The notes: generated from the sequence alone by a model not told the origin. Shown: positions 1 to 8,102, counted from the first letter of the stretch. The stretch: DNA of 21,390 bases from an uncultured Prevotella sp. (GCA_946998205.1 CAMPYJ010000045.1:1-21390); one strand, 5' to 3'. Numbers and translations: made by a program.

Positions 1-125
1 AAGGCTATAAACATTTAAGATCGAAGTACAATTCCTTTAGGTAGTTTGAGTTCACATTCTTCAATCGGGTACGGAAGAAAGAGGGATGGAAGTATTTGTT
101 TCGTAAAATAAAAACATATCACAAC

Positions 126-1127
126 ATGAATGTTTTAGTAGTAGGATTGGGAGTTATTGGCACTACTTATGGTCTTGTCTTCAAACAAGCAGGACACAAT
201 GTTGAACATTATATAAGGGAAGGGAGTCGGAAGAGAGACGTAAAACGCCTCTCTGTCTCTCTGCTTGATGGGCGAAAAACGTCAGAAGGTATCGAAAAAA
301 TAAGCGAATATACGGTACAGGCATGCTCAAAACGAACGTATGGCATAATCGTTATTAGCGTGACACAAGGGAAAATTGCTGATGTTATGCAGGAGATAAA
401 GCATGCCGGAATAACGGGAACGATTCTGTTATGTTGTAATATATGGTACAACAAACAGCAGCTTAACGAGCTGATGATGGGATATAATTATGTACTTGGA
501 TTCCCTGTTGCAGGTGGTTCTCTCCGTAAAGGGGACACGGAAGAGGACATGAAGTTGGATGCTTGCCTGTTCAATCATTTCATGTTAGAGCGAGAAGGCT
601 ATACAAACATCCCCAATTATCAAAATATTTACCAGTTACTTACTTCTTGTAATATCAAATTAGAGCATCCACATGATATGTTGGAATGGACATGGTTACA
701 CATGGCATTGAATGCTGCTGTCATTAGTGTGGCTGGAAAATATGGGGATATTACCAATAGTTCGGAGGCTGCTCGCAATCTGATGCACTCGGTATCATTA
801 CTCAAAAACGTCATAAAGGTCATCCGAGAGACCACAAAGATAGTCGCTTCACGTGGTGTTACGTTGTCAAAATATTACAATGAACTATGGTTTTATAGGT
901 TACCTGCCTGCCTTTCTGCCCATTTCATGAAATGTATGTTTGCCCGAAACCAACTCACAAGGAGAATAATGGAGCTGCATGGAGACACATCCGACTTGCT
1001 TTATATTTGCAAAAGTGTCTACCAAACAGGCACAAATGCACACGTTCCAGCACCGCAGTTCTATTCATGCATGGATGAAATCATAAAGAAAACTGACACG
1101 ATACGCGGTGAAAAAATGTCGTTTTAA
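126..1127 (+). CDS. ApbA/PanE-like (ketopantoate reductase family) oxidoreductase, divergent
   Basis: A cytoplasmic protein of 333 aa that begins with a Rossmann dinucleotide-binding fold: strand NVLVVG followed by GLGVIG (residues 7-12), the GxGxxG motif of the ApbA/PanE family, which reduces 2-dehydropantoate with NADPH. The start is set at the ATG at 126 because the Rossmann strand begins there; an in-frame TTG at 96 would add ten unneeded residues. The C-terminal half has the family's helical layout, with WLHMALN (about residues 190-196) where classical PanE has WxKLxxN, so the catalytic lysine position appears to be histidine (H192). The NGLG segment is also absent (CCNIWYN instead). It is therefore probably not a housekeeping PanE. 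The gene is visibly A+T-richer than its neighbours and stands alone. Substrate is unknown. Confidence 0.75.
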   Translation: MNVLVVGLGVIGTTYGLVFKQAGHNVEHYIREGSRKRDVKRLSVSLLDGRKTSEGIEKISEYTVQACSKRTYGIIVISVTQGKIADVMQEIKHAGITGTILLCCNIWYNKQQLNELMMGYNYVLGFPVAGGSLRKGDTEEDMKLDACLFNHFMLEREGYTNIPNYQNIYQLLTSCNIKLEHPHDMLEWTWLHMALNAAVISVAGKYGDITNSSEAARNLMHSVSLLKNVIKVIRETTKIVASRGVTLSKYYNELWFYRLPACLSAHFMKCMFARNQLTRRIMELHGDTSDLLYICKSVYQTGTNAHVPAPQFYSCMDEIIKKTDTIRGEKMSF

Positions 1128-1828
1128 CCCATTGGTCACCCCCAAAATGGTTATTCCCCTTTTTCTCCTAACTCCTTTCTCTTTACATCCATTATCTTTT
1201 CATCCATGCCTCACTATGCTCTTCCTTTCCCAATTCTCTATTTTTGACCTTTATTTTACCCTAATTTACTTTTAATTTTATTTGCTATTACTTTTAATGC
1301 TGTGCGTAAAATGCTTATTATTAATAAGTTAAATGCAAATAAAAAGTGGCAGAAGTAACGGCAAATTTGAAAAGGTTGTCTTCCTATACCCATCTATAGA
1401 CAGGATAAAAGGTCAATGAGTATGGCATATATCTCCAGCCCATAAAACCAGAAAGTTGCCTTTTTATCAGTCAGTCAACTCGTCAATATTCTATAAGTAC
1501 ATCTAATTAAAACTATGTTATATAGCCTGAACCAAGCTAACAAGCCCATCCTCTTTTGTAATAAAGATTACAATCTAATAACAATAGATACTCTTTTGTG
1601 CCTCAAAATCAATCATTTTGTGCGATGTTTTCATTCATATTGCAGGGCAAAAGCATGCTTTTAGCAGAAAAAATCGTGTGTTTTTGTGTGCGAAATGGTT
1701 ATTTCATCCAAAGTCATTGCTTGTTTGCACGCTGCCTGACGGTTGATTTTTTACAGAATAGAAGTCTTGAAGAGCCGTTTTAGAGGTCTCTTTCGATGAA
1801 AATAACTGACGTTTTTATAGGAAATATT
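1128..1828. other. Intergenic stretch without a convincing gene
   Basis: The first part, about 1148-1310, is strongly pyrimidine-rich on the plus strand. A short palindrome CTTATT-att-AATAAG lies near 1314-1328. The only open frame of note (1598-1783, 61 codons) has no recognisable features and is probably chance. No tRNA, transposase remnant or clear promoter was seen. Confidence 0.5.
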
Positions 1829-1879
1829 TCAGCGCAATCGTAGGAATGCGGAGTTTGTGCGTTCCTGCGATTGCGCTGG
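1829..1879. terminator. Long near-perfect hairpin downstream of thrA
   Basis: Arms 1830-1850 and 1858-1878 pair over about 21 positions, with a 7-nt loop (1851-1857). The core CAGCGCAATCG-AGGAA pairs with TTCCT-CGATTGCGCTG; the few irregular positions are G-U type. It lies about 117 bp beyond the thrA stop and could terminate that minus-strand transcript, although no long U tract follows on either strand. It could instead be a dispersed intergenic palindrome or an RNA stability element. Confidence 0.5.
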
Positions 1880-1894
1880 CATGAAAAAGGCGTT

Positions 1895-1920
1895 GGCTTG
1901 TCATTCGCGGTTTGTCATTC
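1895..1920. repeat. Two tandem 12-bp units
   Basis: GGCTTGTCATTC (1895-1906) and GGTTTGTCATTC (1909-1920) differ at one base and are 14 bp apart. They lie between the long hairpin and the end of thrA. Function unknown; possibly replication slippage. Confidence 0.4.
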
Positions 1921-1960
1921 ACCTCTCAGCATAAGTGTGCGGTGACGACCGTGGCTGTCG

Positions 1961-1984
1961 CGGCGGCTTGCGCAAGCCTGCCGG
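1961..1984 (-). terminator. G+C-rich palindrome just after thrA
   Basis: GGCTTGCGCAAGCC at 1965-1978 is a perfect 14-bp palindrome, extended on both sides by GGC/GCC pairing with a one-base bulge. It begins about 12 bp after the thrA stop. As RNA it could form a compact hairpin and contribute to termination, but it lacks a U tract. Confidence 0.35.
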
Positions 1985-1995
1985 TATGGCTCAAC

Positions 1996-4431
1996 CTAAA
2001 TGTTGGCGATGGACATGATGTTGGCGAACACGCCTGCGGCTGTCACGTCGGCACCAGCTCCATAGCCTTGTATCTGCATGGGGTAGTCTTTGTAACGCTC
2101 GGTGGTGAGCAGCACGATGTTGTTACTGCCCTCGAGGTTGTAGAACGGATGCTGCCGGTCAACGGCTTGCAGAGCCACTTGCATGTGTCCATGCTCCATG
2201 GATGCCACGAACCGCCATCTCTGGCCTTGTTCTTCCAGCCGCTTCCGGCGGGCATCAAAGTCAGCATCCAAGAGGGGTAAGCGTTTCCAGAAGTCGTCCA
2301 GACTGCCCTCAAAATAGTCGGCTGGCACAAAAAGATGCTTCTCCACGTCTTTCTGTTCCGCCTTGTAGCCAGCCTCTCTCGTCAGGATCACCAGTTTTCG
2401 GATGACATCCTTGCCGCTCAAGTCGATGCGCGGGTCGGGTTCGCTGTAGCCTTCAGCCTGTGCGCGGCGCACGGCTTCAGAGAACGAAACGTCGGCGGAG
2501 AGTTCGTTGAAGATAAAATTGAGCGTTCCACTCAGCACGGCTTCAATCTTCAAGATTTTGTCTCCAGAGTTGCGCAGGTCGTTGATGGTGCCGATGATGG
2601 GCAATCCAGCGCCGACGTTGGTTTCATATCTGAACTTTACGCCCCGCATCACGGCCGTTTGTTTCAGTGTCAAGTATTCGTTGTAGGGTGAGGATGCGGC
2701 TATCTTGTTGGCTGCCACCACGCTGATGTTATGCTCGAGAAAGGTTTGATAGAGTGCGGCAATCTCTTCACTGGCGGTGCAATCGACGAACACGGAGTTG
2801 AAAATATTCATGTTGAGGATTTGGTCGCGCAGAGCAGAGGGCGAGCTGAGGTCTGATTCTTTCAACGCTTCCCTGTAATTGTTCAGGTCAATGCCGTCAC
2901 GACTGTAAATGGCATGTTTGGATGAAGCGATGCCTACGACGTTGAGTTTGAGCTGCGAGTTGCGTTTCAGCTCTTCGTATTGAGTCCGTATCTGTTCGAT
3001 GAGCTTGCCGCCCACGGTACCTATTCCGCAGATAAACAGGTTCAGTACCTTGTATTCTGACAGGAAAAACGAGTCGTGCAGCACGTTCAGTGCCTTGCGA
3101 AGATACGCCGCTTCGATGACCACCGATATGTTGGTTTCACTGGATCCCTGTGCGAAGGCAATCACACTGATGCCCGATCGGCCGAGCGTTTCAAAGAGTT
3201 TAGCGGCTATTCCCGGCAGGTGTCTCATGTTTTCGCCTACGATGGCGATGGTAGCCAAGCCTTTCTGTGCTTCCATGGAGAACATGGCTCCCGTCTGAAT
3301 TTCCTTGGCAAACTCTTCGTTGAGTACCTTGACAGCTTCTTCGGCATCCTTTTCCTGTACGCCAATGCTGGTAGAATTTTCGGAAGAAGCCTGACTGACC
3401 AGGAACACGGAGATGCCCTTGTCGGCCAGGGCCGTGAAGATGCGCCGGTTTACACCAATCACACCCACCATAGAGAGGCCACTCACATTGATGAGCGCCG
3501 TGCCTTTGATGCTGGATATACCCTTGATGGGCTTGCCGTCGTTGGCTATTTGGGCTTTGATAATGGTGCCTTCGCCGTCTGGGTCGAAGGTATTTTTCAC
3601 CTTGATGGGGATGTTCTTGACGCACACGGGGTAGATGGTTGGTGGATAAACCACTTTCGCCCCGAAGTTACATAGCTCCATAGCCTCGATGTAGCTCAAT
3701 TCGTTGATGGTGTAAGCGGTCTTGATCACCTTCGGGTCGGCCGTCATGAATCCATTGACATCGGTCCATATCTCCAATATCTCTGCGTTCAAAGCCGCTG
3801 CGATGATGGATGCCGTGTAGTCTGACCCACCTCGCCCGAGGTTGGTGATCTCGTTGGTATTCTTGTCCTGACTGATGAAACCCGGCACGAGAGAGATGCG
3901 GGGGAGGGTGGCAAACGTGTGTTTAACCAGTTTGTAGGTGAGTTGGCTGTCCAGCGTGTGCTTGTCATGCTTGCGCTCGGTCTTGATGAATTCGCGGGCA
4001 TCGTACCATTTAGCGCCTTTGATGAACGTGGCGACGATTTTAGAACTCAAACGTTCACCATAGCTCACGATGGCGTCTTGCGTCTTCCGACTTAAATCAT
4101 GGATGAGATAAACGCCGAAGTAAATGGATCGCAGTTGTTCAAACAGGGCATCAACGGTATTGAACAACTCTTCTCGCCGCGCATTGTCGGTGATGATGGT
4201 GTCGATGAGTTTGTGGTGCCTGTCTACCATCTCGTCGAACTGTTGTTTCCATTTGTCATCACCTTGCAAGGCCTGTTGGGCGGTTGCAAGCAACTGGTCG
4301 GTGATGCCTCCCAAGGCACTAACCACCACAACCACCGGTTGCTGCTTGGCAGTTTGTTCGACGATTCTCTTCAAAGAGCGGATGCTCTTGACGGAACCCA
4401 CGGATGTTCCGCCGAATTTTAATATTTTCAT
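1996..4431 (-). CDS. thrA: Bifunctional aspartokinase / homoserine dehydrogenase
   Basis: An 811-aa fusion enzyme of the aspartate pathway: the N-terminal half phosphorylates aspartate and the C-terminal half reduces aspartate semialdehyde to homoserine, leading to threonine and methionine. The kinase domain opens with KFGGTSVG (5-12) and has GRGGSDYTA (199-207). Two ACT-type regulatory segments follow (about 310-460; SSENSTSIGV and GSSETNISVV), the likely sites of threonine feedback. The dehydrogenase begins with the NAD(P) motif CGIGTVGG (468-475), then NK576, ETNVGAGLP (603-611), SGTLNFIF (634-641) and IDLSGKDVIRKL with the catalytic-type K674. Length and order match ThrA of Bacteroidales. 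No thrB/apgM or thrC follows; the downstream DNA is hairpins and intergenic sequence, so the gene seems to be transcribed alone. A promoter and possible leader peptide lie upstream. Confidence 0.97.
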   Translation of the reverse strand: MKILKFGGTSVGSVKSIRSLKRIVEQTAKQQPVVVVVSALGGITDQLLATAQQALQGDDKWKQQFDEMVDRHHKLIDTIITDNARREELFNTVDALFEQLRSIYFGVYLIHDLSRKTQDAIVSYGERLSSKIVATFIKGAKWYDAREFIKTERKHDKHTLDSQLTYKLVKHTFATLPRISLVPGFISQDKNTNEITNLGRGGSDYTASIIAAALNAEILEIWTDVNGFMTADPKVIKTAYTINELSYIEAMELCNFGAKVVYPPTIYPVCVKNIPIKVKNTFDPDGEGTIIKAQIANDGKPIKGISSIKGTALINVSGLSMVGVIGVNRRIFTALADKGISVFLVSQASSENSTSIGVQEKDAEEAVKVLNEEFAKEIQTGAMFSMEAQKGLATIAIVGENMRHLPGIAAKLFETLGRSGISVIAFAQGSSETNISVVIEAAYLRKALNVLHDSFFLSEYKVLNLFICGIGTVGGKLIEQIRTQYEELKRNSQLKLNVVGIASSKHAIYSRDGIDLNNYREALKESDLSSPSALRDQILNMNIFNSVFVDCTASEEIAALYQTFLEHNISVVAANKIAASSPYNEYLTLKQTAVMRGVKFRYETNVGAGLPIIGTINDLRNSGDKILKIEAVLSGTLNFIFNELSADVSFSEAVRRAQAEGYSEPDPRIDLSGKDVIRKLVILTREAGYKAEQKDVEKHLFVPADYFEGSLDDFWKRLPLLDADFDARRKRLEEQGQRWRFVASMEHGHMQVALQAVDRQHPFYNLEGSNNIVLLTTERYKDYPMQIQGYGAGADVTAAGVFANIMSIANI

Positions 4432-4442
4432 TTTACTGTTTT

Positions 4443-4565
4443 TTAATGTTTCATGCCACCCGACAAAAGTGGTTTTGATGATTTGTTAATTTCGCTTCTC
4501 AGCATCACGAACAGAAACGTGCGCGTTGTCCAGCCTACAACGATGGTGAACGCCTTGGGTTTCAT
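4443..4565 (-). CDS. Candidate 40-aa leader peptide of thrA
   Basis: An ATG-initiated 40-codon frame ends 11 bp before the thrA ATG. The early part reads FTIVVGWTTRTF, with Thr at positions 7, 13, 14 and 16 and Ile-Val-Val between, reminiscent of amino-acid-sensing leader peptides such as E. coli thrL, though less rich in Thr. The frame lies inside the expected 5' leader of thrA, downstream of a TAnnTTTG box. A hairpin CGTTGT/ACAACG (4524-4542) lies within the Thr region, and CCATCA/TGATGG can pair just before it. I do not see a hairpin with a U tract immediately before thrA, so a classical attenuator is not demonstrated. It may be a translational coupler or a chance frame. Confidence 0.35.
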   Translation of the reverse strand: MKPKAFTIVVGWTTRTFLFVMLRSEINKSSKPLLSGGMKH

Positions 4566-4599
4566 GCCCCATCATGTTGCGAAGTCAATGTGATGGTTG

Positions 4600-4607
4600 C
4601 AAATATA
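4600..4607 (-). promoter_or_regulatory. Probable thrA promoter -7 box
   Basis: On the minus strand the bases read TATATTTG, a full match to the Bacteroidetes -7 consensus TAnnTTTG. Transcription would start near 4593, leaving a leader of about 160 nt before thrA. The -33 element is weak. Confidence 0.55.
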
Positions 4608-4698
4608 CGAAAAAACTTTGAATGGCTTATTATGCAACGTTGATTTCCCTTCGGTGGTCATGAAGATTCAAGAGAGTTGGTTTTAATCTGAAAAATGC

Positions 4699-4729
4699 TT
4701 GGGTAGCTGAAAAAAAAGTACTTATTTTG
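4699..4729 (+). promoter_or_regulatory. Possible promoter of the FAD oxidoreductase gene
   Basis: TTG at 4699-4701 and TTATTTTG at 4722-4729 are spaced like a Bacteroidetes -33/-7 pair, with one mismatch in the -7 box. It lies about 65 bp before the preferred start at 4792. It is divergent from the thrA promoter. Confidence 0.35.
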
Positions 4730-4791
4730 CAAAGAGATAAGGTGTTTGATGACATCCTTTTATGTCGAAAATCTACAAAATTTCTTCATTC

Positions 4792-6399
4792 ATGATCAAA
4801 GAATTTCAAATCAGACTTCTTCCTCAGCAGGCTCATTCCGAGCAATCCATCATTGAATATCTGGCCAAGGAAAAAGGGATGGATGCCCGAACGGTGAAGC
4901 ATGTGCGGGTGTTGAAACGGTCTGTTGACGCACGGCAGCGAACGGTGTATGTGAATCTTAGTTTGAGAGTGTACATCAATGAGTTGCCACAGGATGAGGA
5001 ATTCGTCAGGACGGTCTATCCGGATGTGTCCCAAAAGCCGCGCGTCATCGTGGTGGGAGCTGGTCCCGCGGGACTTTTTGCCGCGCTTCGTTTGATTGAA
5101 GAGGGCTTCAAACCCGTGGTCATCGAGCGGGGGAAGAATGTCAGGGAGCGCAAGAAAGACCTCGCCATGATTACCAAGACGCAGAAAGTTGATGCTGAAA
5201 GCAACTATTGTTTTGGTGAAGGTGGCGCCGGTGCGTATTCGGATGGCAAACTATATACCCGCTCGAAGAAGCGTGGGTCGGTTGAGAAAATTCTCAATGT
5301 GTTTTGCCAACATGGTGCTTCAACCTCAATCTTGGCCGACGCGCATCCGCATATTGGTACGGACAAATTGCCGAAGGTTATTGAAAACATGCGCAATACC
5401 GTCATCAACAGTGGGGGAGAGGTGCATTTTGAAACCAAGATGACGGCTTTCTTGCTGTCTGCCGAGGGGGGTGAGGTGCTGGGCGTTGAAGCCGTGCGGT
5501 TGTCCTCGGGGCAGGAAGTTACGTTCAGAGGACCGGTCATCCTGGCCACCGGACACAGTGCGCGTGACGTATATCGATATTTGAGTGATGCCAAAATAGA
5601 AATCGAACCGAAAGGATTGGCGGTTGGAGTGCGCTTGGAACACCCTTCAATGTTAATCGATCAGATACAATATCATGACAAACGTGGACGGGGAAAGTAT
5701 CTTCCGGCGGCCGAATATTCATTTGTCACTCAGGTGGAGGGACGTGGCGTTTACTCGTTCTGCATGTGTCCGGGTGGCTTTGTTATCCCTTCTGCCACGG
5801 GTCCCAGGCAGATAGTGGTGAACGGAATGAGCCCCAGTAACCGCGGAACGAAGTGGTCGAATTCGGGCATGGTGGTAGAACTGCATCCTGAAGACGTTCG
5901 CCAGGCAGGCATGTTGGTGCCCAGTGACGGCGAAAAGCTGAATGACGATTTGGTGATGATGCAGTTGCAGGAACAATTGGAGTATACTTGTTGGTTGCAG
6001 GGAAATAGGCAACAAACGGCTCCGGCGCAACGAATGGCTGACTTTGTGAATGGCAAATTGTCATACGACTTGCCGGCATCCAGTTATGCTCCCGGCTTAA
6101 TGAGCAGTCCACTTCACTTTTGGATGCCGCCATTCATCGTCCATCGTTTGCAAGAAGGCTTCAAGAAGTTTGGGCAGATGAGCCGTGGTTTCCTGACCAA
6201 TGAAGCCGTCGTGATAGCCGTTGAAGCGCGAACTTCGTCGCCCGTGCGTATTCTTCGCGACCGCGAAACATTGCAACATGTCCGCGTGCGTGGCCTTTTT
6301 CCTTGTGGAGAGGGCGCTGGCTATGCGGGTGGCATTGTCTCCGCTGGCATCGATGGTGAGCGATGTGCCGAGCGATGCGCTGCATTTCTTGCCAAATGA
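4792..6399 (+). CDS. FAD-dependent NAD(P)/FAD oxidoreductase (COG2509-type dehydrogenase)
   Basis: A soluble flavoprotein of 535 aa from the ATG at 4792; an in-frame ATG at 4762 would add ten residues, but homologous proteins as I recall them begin at the MIKEFQIRLLP segment. An N-terminal segment of about 80 residues precedes the FAD-binding Rossmann motif VVGAGPAGLFAA (GAGPAG at 89-94) and the acidic strand end VVIERG. Other flavoprotein signatures are FGEGGAGAYSDGKLYTR (about 141-157), ILATGHSARD, and near the C terminus PCGEGAGYAGGIVSAGIDG, the second FAD-contacting segment. This is the widespread uncharacterised FAD-dependent dehydrogenase family; the substrate is not established. It is monocistronic, with a clear hairpin terminator 36 bp downstream. 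Confidence 0.9.
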   Translation: MIKEFQIRLLPQQAHSEQSIIEYLAKEKGMDARTVKHVRVLKRSVDARQRTVYVNLSLRVYINELPQDEEFVRTVYPDVSQKPRVIVVGAGPAGLFAALRLIEEGFKPVVIERGKNVRERKKDLAMITKTQKVDAESNYCFGEGGAGAYSDGKLYTRSKKRGSVEKILNVFCQHGASTSILADAHPHIGTDKLPKVIENMRNTVINSGGEVHFETKMTAFLLSAEGGEVLGVEAVRLSSGQEVTFRGPVILATGHSARDVYRYLSDAKIEIEPKGLAVGVRLEHPSMLIDQIQYHDKRGRGKYLPAAEYSFVTQVEGRGVYSFCMCPGGFVIPSATGPRQIVVNGMSPSNRGTKWSNSGMVVELHPEDVRQAGMLVPSDGEKLNDDLVMMQLQEQLEYTCWLQGNRQQTAPAQRMADFVNGKLSYDLPASSYAPGLMSSPLHFWMPPFIVHRLQEGFKKFGQMSRGFLTNEAVVIAVEARTSSPVRILRDRETLQHVRVRGLFPCGEGAGYAGGIVSAGIDGERCAERCAAFLAK

Positions 6400-6435
6400 C
6401 AAACGAATTGATGGATTTTGTGGGGATAAAATAAG

Positions 6436-6469
6436 AAACGGACGTGCCGCCAGATGGACACGTCCGTTT
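6436..6469. terminator. Bidirectional hairpin between convergent genes
   Basis: AAACGGACGTG (6436-6446) pairs perfectly with CACGTCCGTTT (6459-6469) around a 12-nt loop. The A/T ends provide a short U run in both directions. It separates the plus-strand oxidoreductase from the minus-strand secreted protein and probably terminates both. Confidence 0.8.
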
Positions 6470-6515
6470 ACTGTATGGATAATCAAGTGTTTGATTTCTA
6501 GTTTCAGCCCATGGC

Positions 6516-7691
6516 TTATCTGTTGATAAACTTCTTACCATTTTGTATCACAACACCCTTATAAGTCTTGTCAACACGTTGGCCAGCCAAGTTGTACATT
6601 GGTGCGTTATCGTTAAGGGTCTTGCTCTCTGCATTTAAGCTGTCAATACCAGTCGTTGTATCGATGCTGATAATCGTAATCTGATAATTGCCTTTAAACA
6701 TGCTGACAATACCTTTTACGGTTTTGTTCTTCGCTCCTTCCAGCGTTGACAAATCATTATAAGCGTCTAAGTGGAATCCGTTGTACAATTGAATCTTTTG
6801 ATCTCCGACGTGGGCATAGTAGTTGGCGTACTTTCCAGATGGTTCGCTTTGTATGGTTGCTCCTTCCACTTGTACTAAGTCTGAGAGGTTCTCGCCCGCC
6901 TTATCGAGAGTGATGACCTTTGGTTTTGCTGGTGTTCCGTCTGTGATGTTCAGCTCTTTCGCATTGGTCTTGTCAGTTCTCACACCTTCAGGAAGCCCGT
7001 TAATGTTTGTGAGTTTCAAGATTACCTCACCGTTCAACATCTTGTTTTCTCCCAGTGTTAGTCCGCTATTGTTCAGCAACAAGGCTCCAGTAGCGTCATG
7101 GATGTAAGTGCTGGTGTTGCCTTTCTTGCTGGTCCATGTGTAGAGTACCTGTGCATTATTCAATTTTAATTTGGCAGTGGTGCCGTCAGATAATGCCTTA
7201 AATGCAGCAATGTTATCTACTGTTTGTGTCTCAGGGGTAGGTGTAACGGCTCCTCCTTCTAAGGTGACGACAACTTTATAAGCGCGCACTTGTTTCCTAG
7301 TCTTAAAAGTGACAGAGTTAGCTTTACCTGTCCATGTAGCTGTTTCGTTGGCAATTACCAATCCATCTTGTGCTGCAAAGTTGGATGCTGCATGTTTTTT
7401 ATCGCCTGAGCAGGTTATCTCTACTTTTACAATATTTTTGTCAGTAGCAGATAGGGTTACGCTTGAACTGGCGTAGAAGCGGTATTCTCTTTTCTGGGTT
7501 TTGTAATTGACGGCTGCAAGTGCGGCATTTGTACACGAAAGAGTGACACCGTCTTTGTTTACTTGGTCAGGGTTTCCATCTTTTGTTTGTGTTCCTTTGT
7601 CTACATCCGCGTCGAATGTCACTTGTGCAAAGGTGATGCTGCTAATCAAAGCGAGCAAACTCATTACTGAAAAGCGTAGAATTTTGTTCAT
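6516..7691 (-). CDS. Secreted protein with beta-sandwich and OB-like modules
   Basis: A protein of 391 aa from the ATG at 7691; an in-frame TTG two codons earlier is less likely. It starts with a type I signal peptide (MNKILRF then a hydrophobic core to SITFA, cut near residue 22 before QVTFDAD). Residues about 23-150 form a beta-rich module (YRFYASSSVTLSA, VKVEITCSG, ATWTGKANSVTFKT, YKVVVTLEGG) of a type often seen in Prevotella secreted proteins. A Thr/Pro linker (TPTPETQ) leads to an OB-fold-like module at about 165-345. The C terminus MYNLAGQRV...GVVIQNGKKFINR matches the short terminal motif of many Prevotella surface or secreted proteins, and may be a sorting or anchoring signal. Function is unknown. 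It is transcribed alone from the box at 7736-7743. Confidence 0.8.
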   Translation of the reverse strand: MNKILRFSVMSLLALISSITFAQVTFDADVDKGTQTKDGNPDQVNKDGVTLSCTNAALAAVNYKTQKREYRFYASSSVTLSATDKNIVKVEITCSGDKKHAASNFAAQDGLVIANETATWTGKANSVTFKTRKQVRAYKVVVTLEGGAVTPTPETQTVDNIAAFKALSDGTTAKLKLNNAQVLYTWTSKKGNTSTYIHDATGALLLNNSGLTLGENKMLNGEVILKLTNINGLPEGVRTDKTNAKELNITDGTPAKPKVITLDKAGENLSDLVQVEGATIQSEPSGKYANYYAHVGDQKIQLYNGFHLDAYNDLSTLEGAKNKTVKGIVSMFKGNYQITIISIDTTTGIDSLNAESKTLNDNAPMYNLAGQRVDKTYKGVVIQNGKKFINR

Positions 7692-7735
7692 ACTCAATAA
7701 ATTTTTACGTTAGTTTATTCCTTTTCTAATGTGGG

Positions 7736-7743
7736 CAAAGTTA
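7736..7743 (-). promoter_or_regulatory. Promoter -7 box of the secreted protein gene
   Basis: Read on the minus strand the bases are TAACTTTG, a perfect TAnnTTTG. It lies about 45 bp before the ATG at 7691. I see no clear -33 TTG at the usual distance. Confidence 0.6.
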
Positions 7744-7882
7744 CAAAACATACTTGACATAGATGTTGTTTCTCGTGCTTGATTTTTTGTGATTAGGCGT
7801 TTGTTGGGGGGACAGATAAGTGCTGCTTGCAGATTATTGTTTGCAGATTGTTAAATATTGAACTTTTTAGAGGTAAAATTTG

Positions 7883-7910
7883 TTGTTTTCAATCTTAAAC
7901 GTTATATTTG
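7883..7910 (+). promoter_or_regulatory. Promoter of the candidate small RNA
   Basis: TTG at 7883 and TATATTTG at 7903-7910 are 20 bp apart start to start, matching the Bacteroidetes -33/-7 arrangement. The predicted start is near 7917, directly in front of two hairpins and a terminator. Confidence 0.65.
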
Positions 7911-7916
7911 TCTCAG

Positions 7917-7984
7917 TTTTTAGATTTCATGATTTATGAAATCGTCCCTCGAGGTTGGTAGCATCCTGCACCAACCTCTTTTTT
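7917..7984 (+). ncRNA. Candidate small RNA or terminated leader, about 68 nt
   Basis: The segment holds two adjacent hairpins. The first is GATTTCAT (7923-7930) paired with ATGAAATC (7936-7943), loop of 5. The second is GAGGTTGGT (7951-7959) paired with ACCAACCTC (7970-7978), loop of 10, followed directly by six T (7979-7984), a textbook intrinsic terminator. A full promoter lies immediately upstream and no plus-strand gene precedes it, so the terminator has no other obvious client. The transcript could act in trans, or be a terminated leader of the sigma gene, which however has its own promoter at 8107-8138. A 10-codon frame (7929-7961) runs into the terminator stem and could be a leader peptide. 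I do not recognise a known RNA family. Confidence 0.55.
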
Positions 7985-8102
7985 GCTTGTGTGCCACGTT
8001 GATTCATCAAATTGGGTATCGTGAAGCTATTAAAGCATGCCTGCGTGGGTAGTCTTTTCTTCTTTGAGTGAAAATGTTCTTCGTATCTTGATTTTTGTGA
8101 TA

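Noticed and set aside
1598..1783. Plus-strand 61-codon frame
   Set aside because: Cys/Phe-rich with no motif and no clear promoter; probably chance in A+T-rich DNA.
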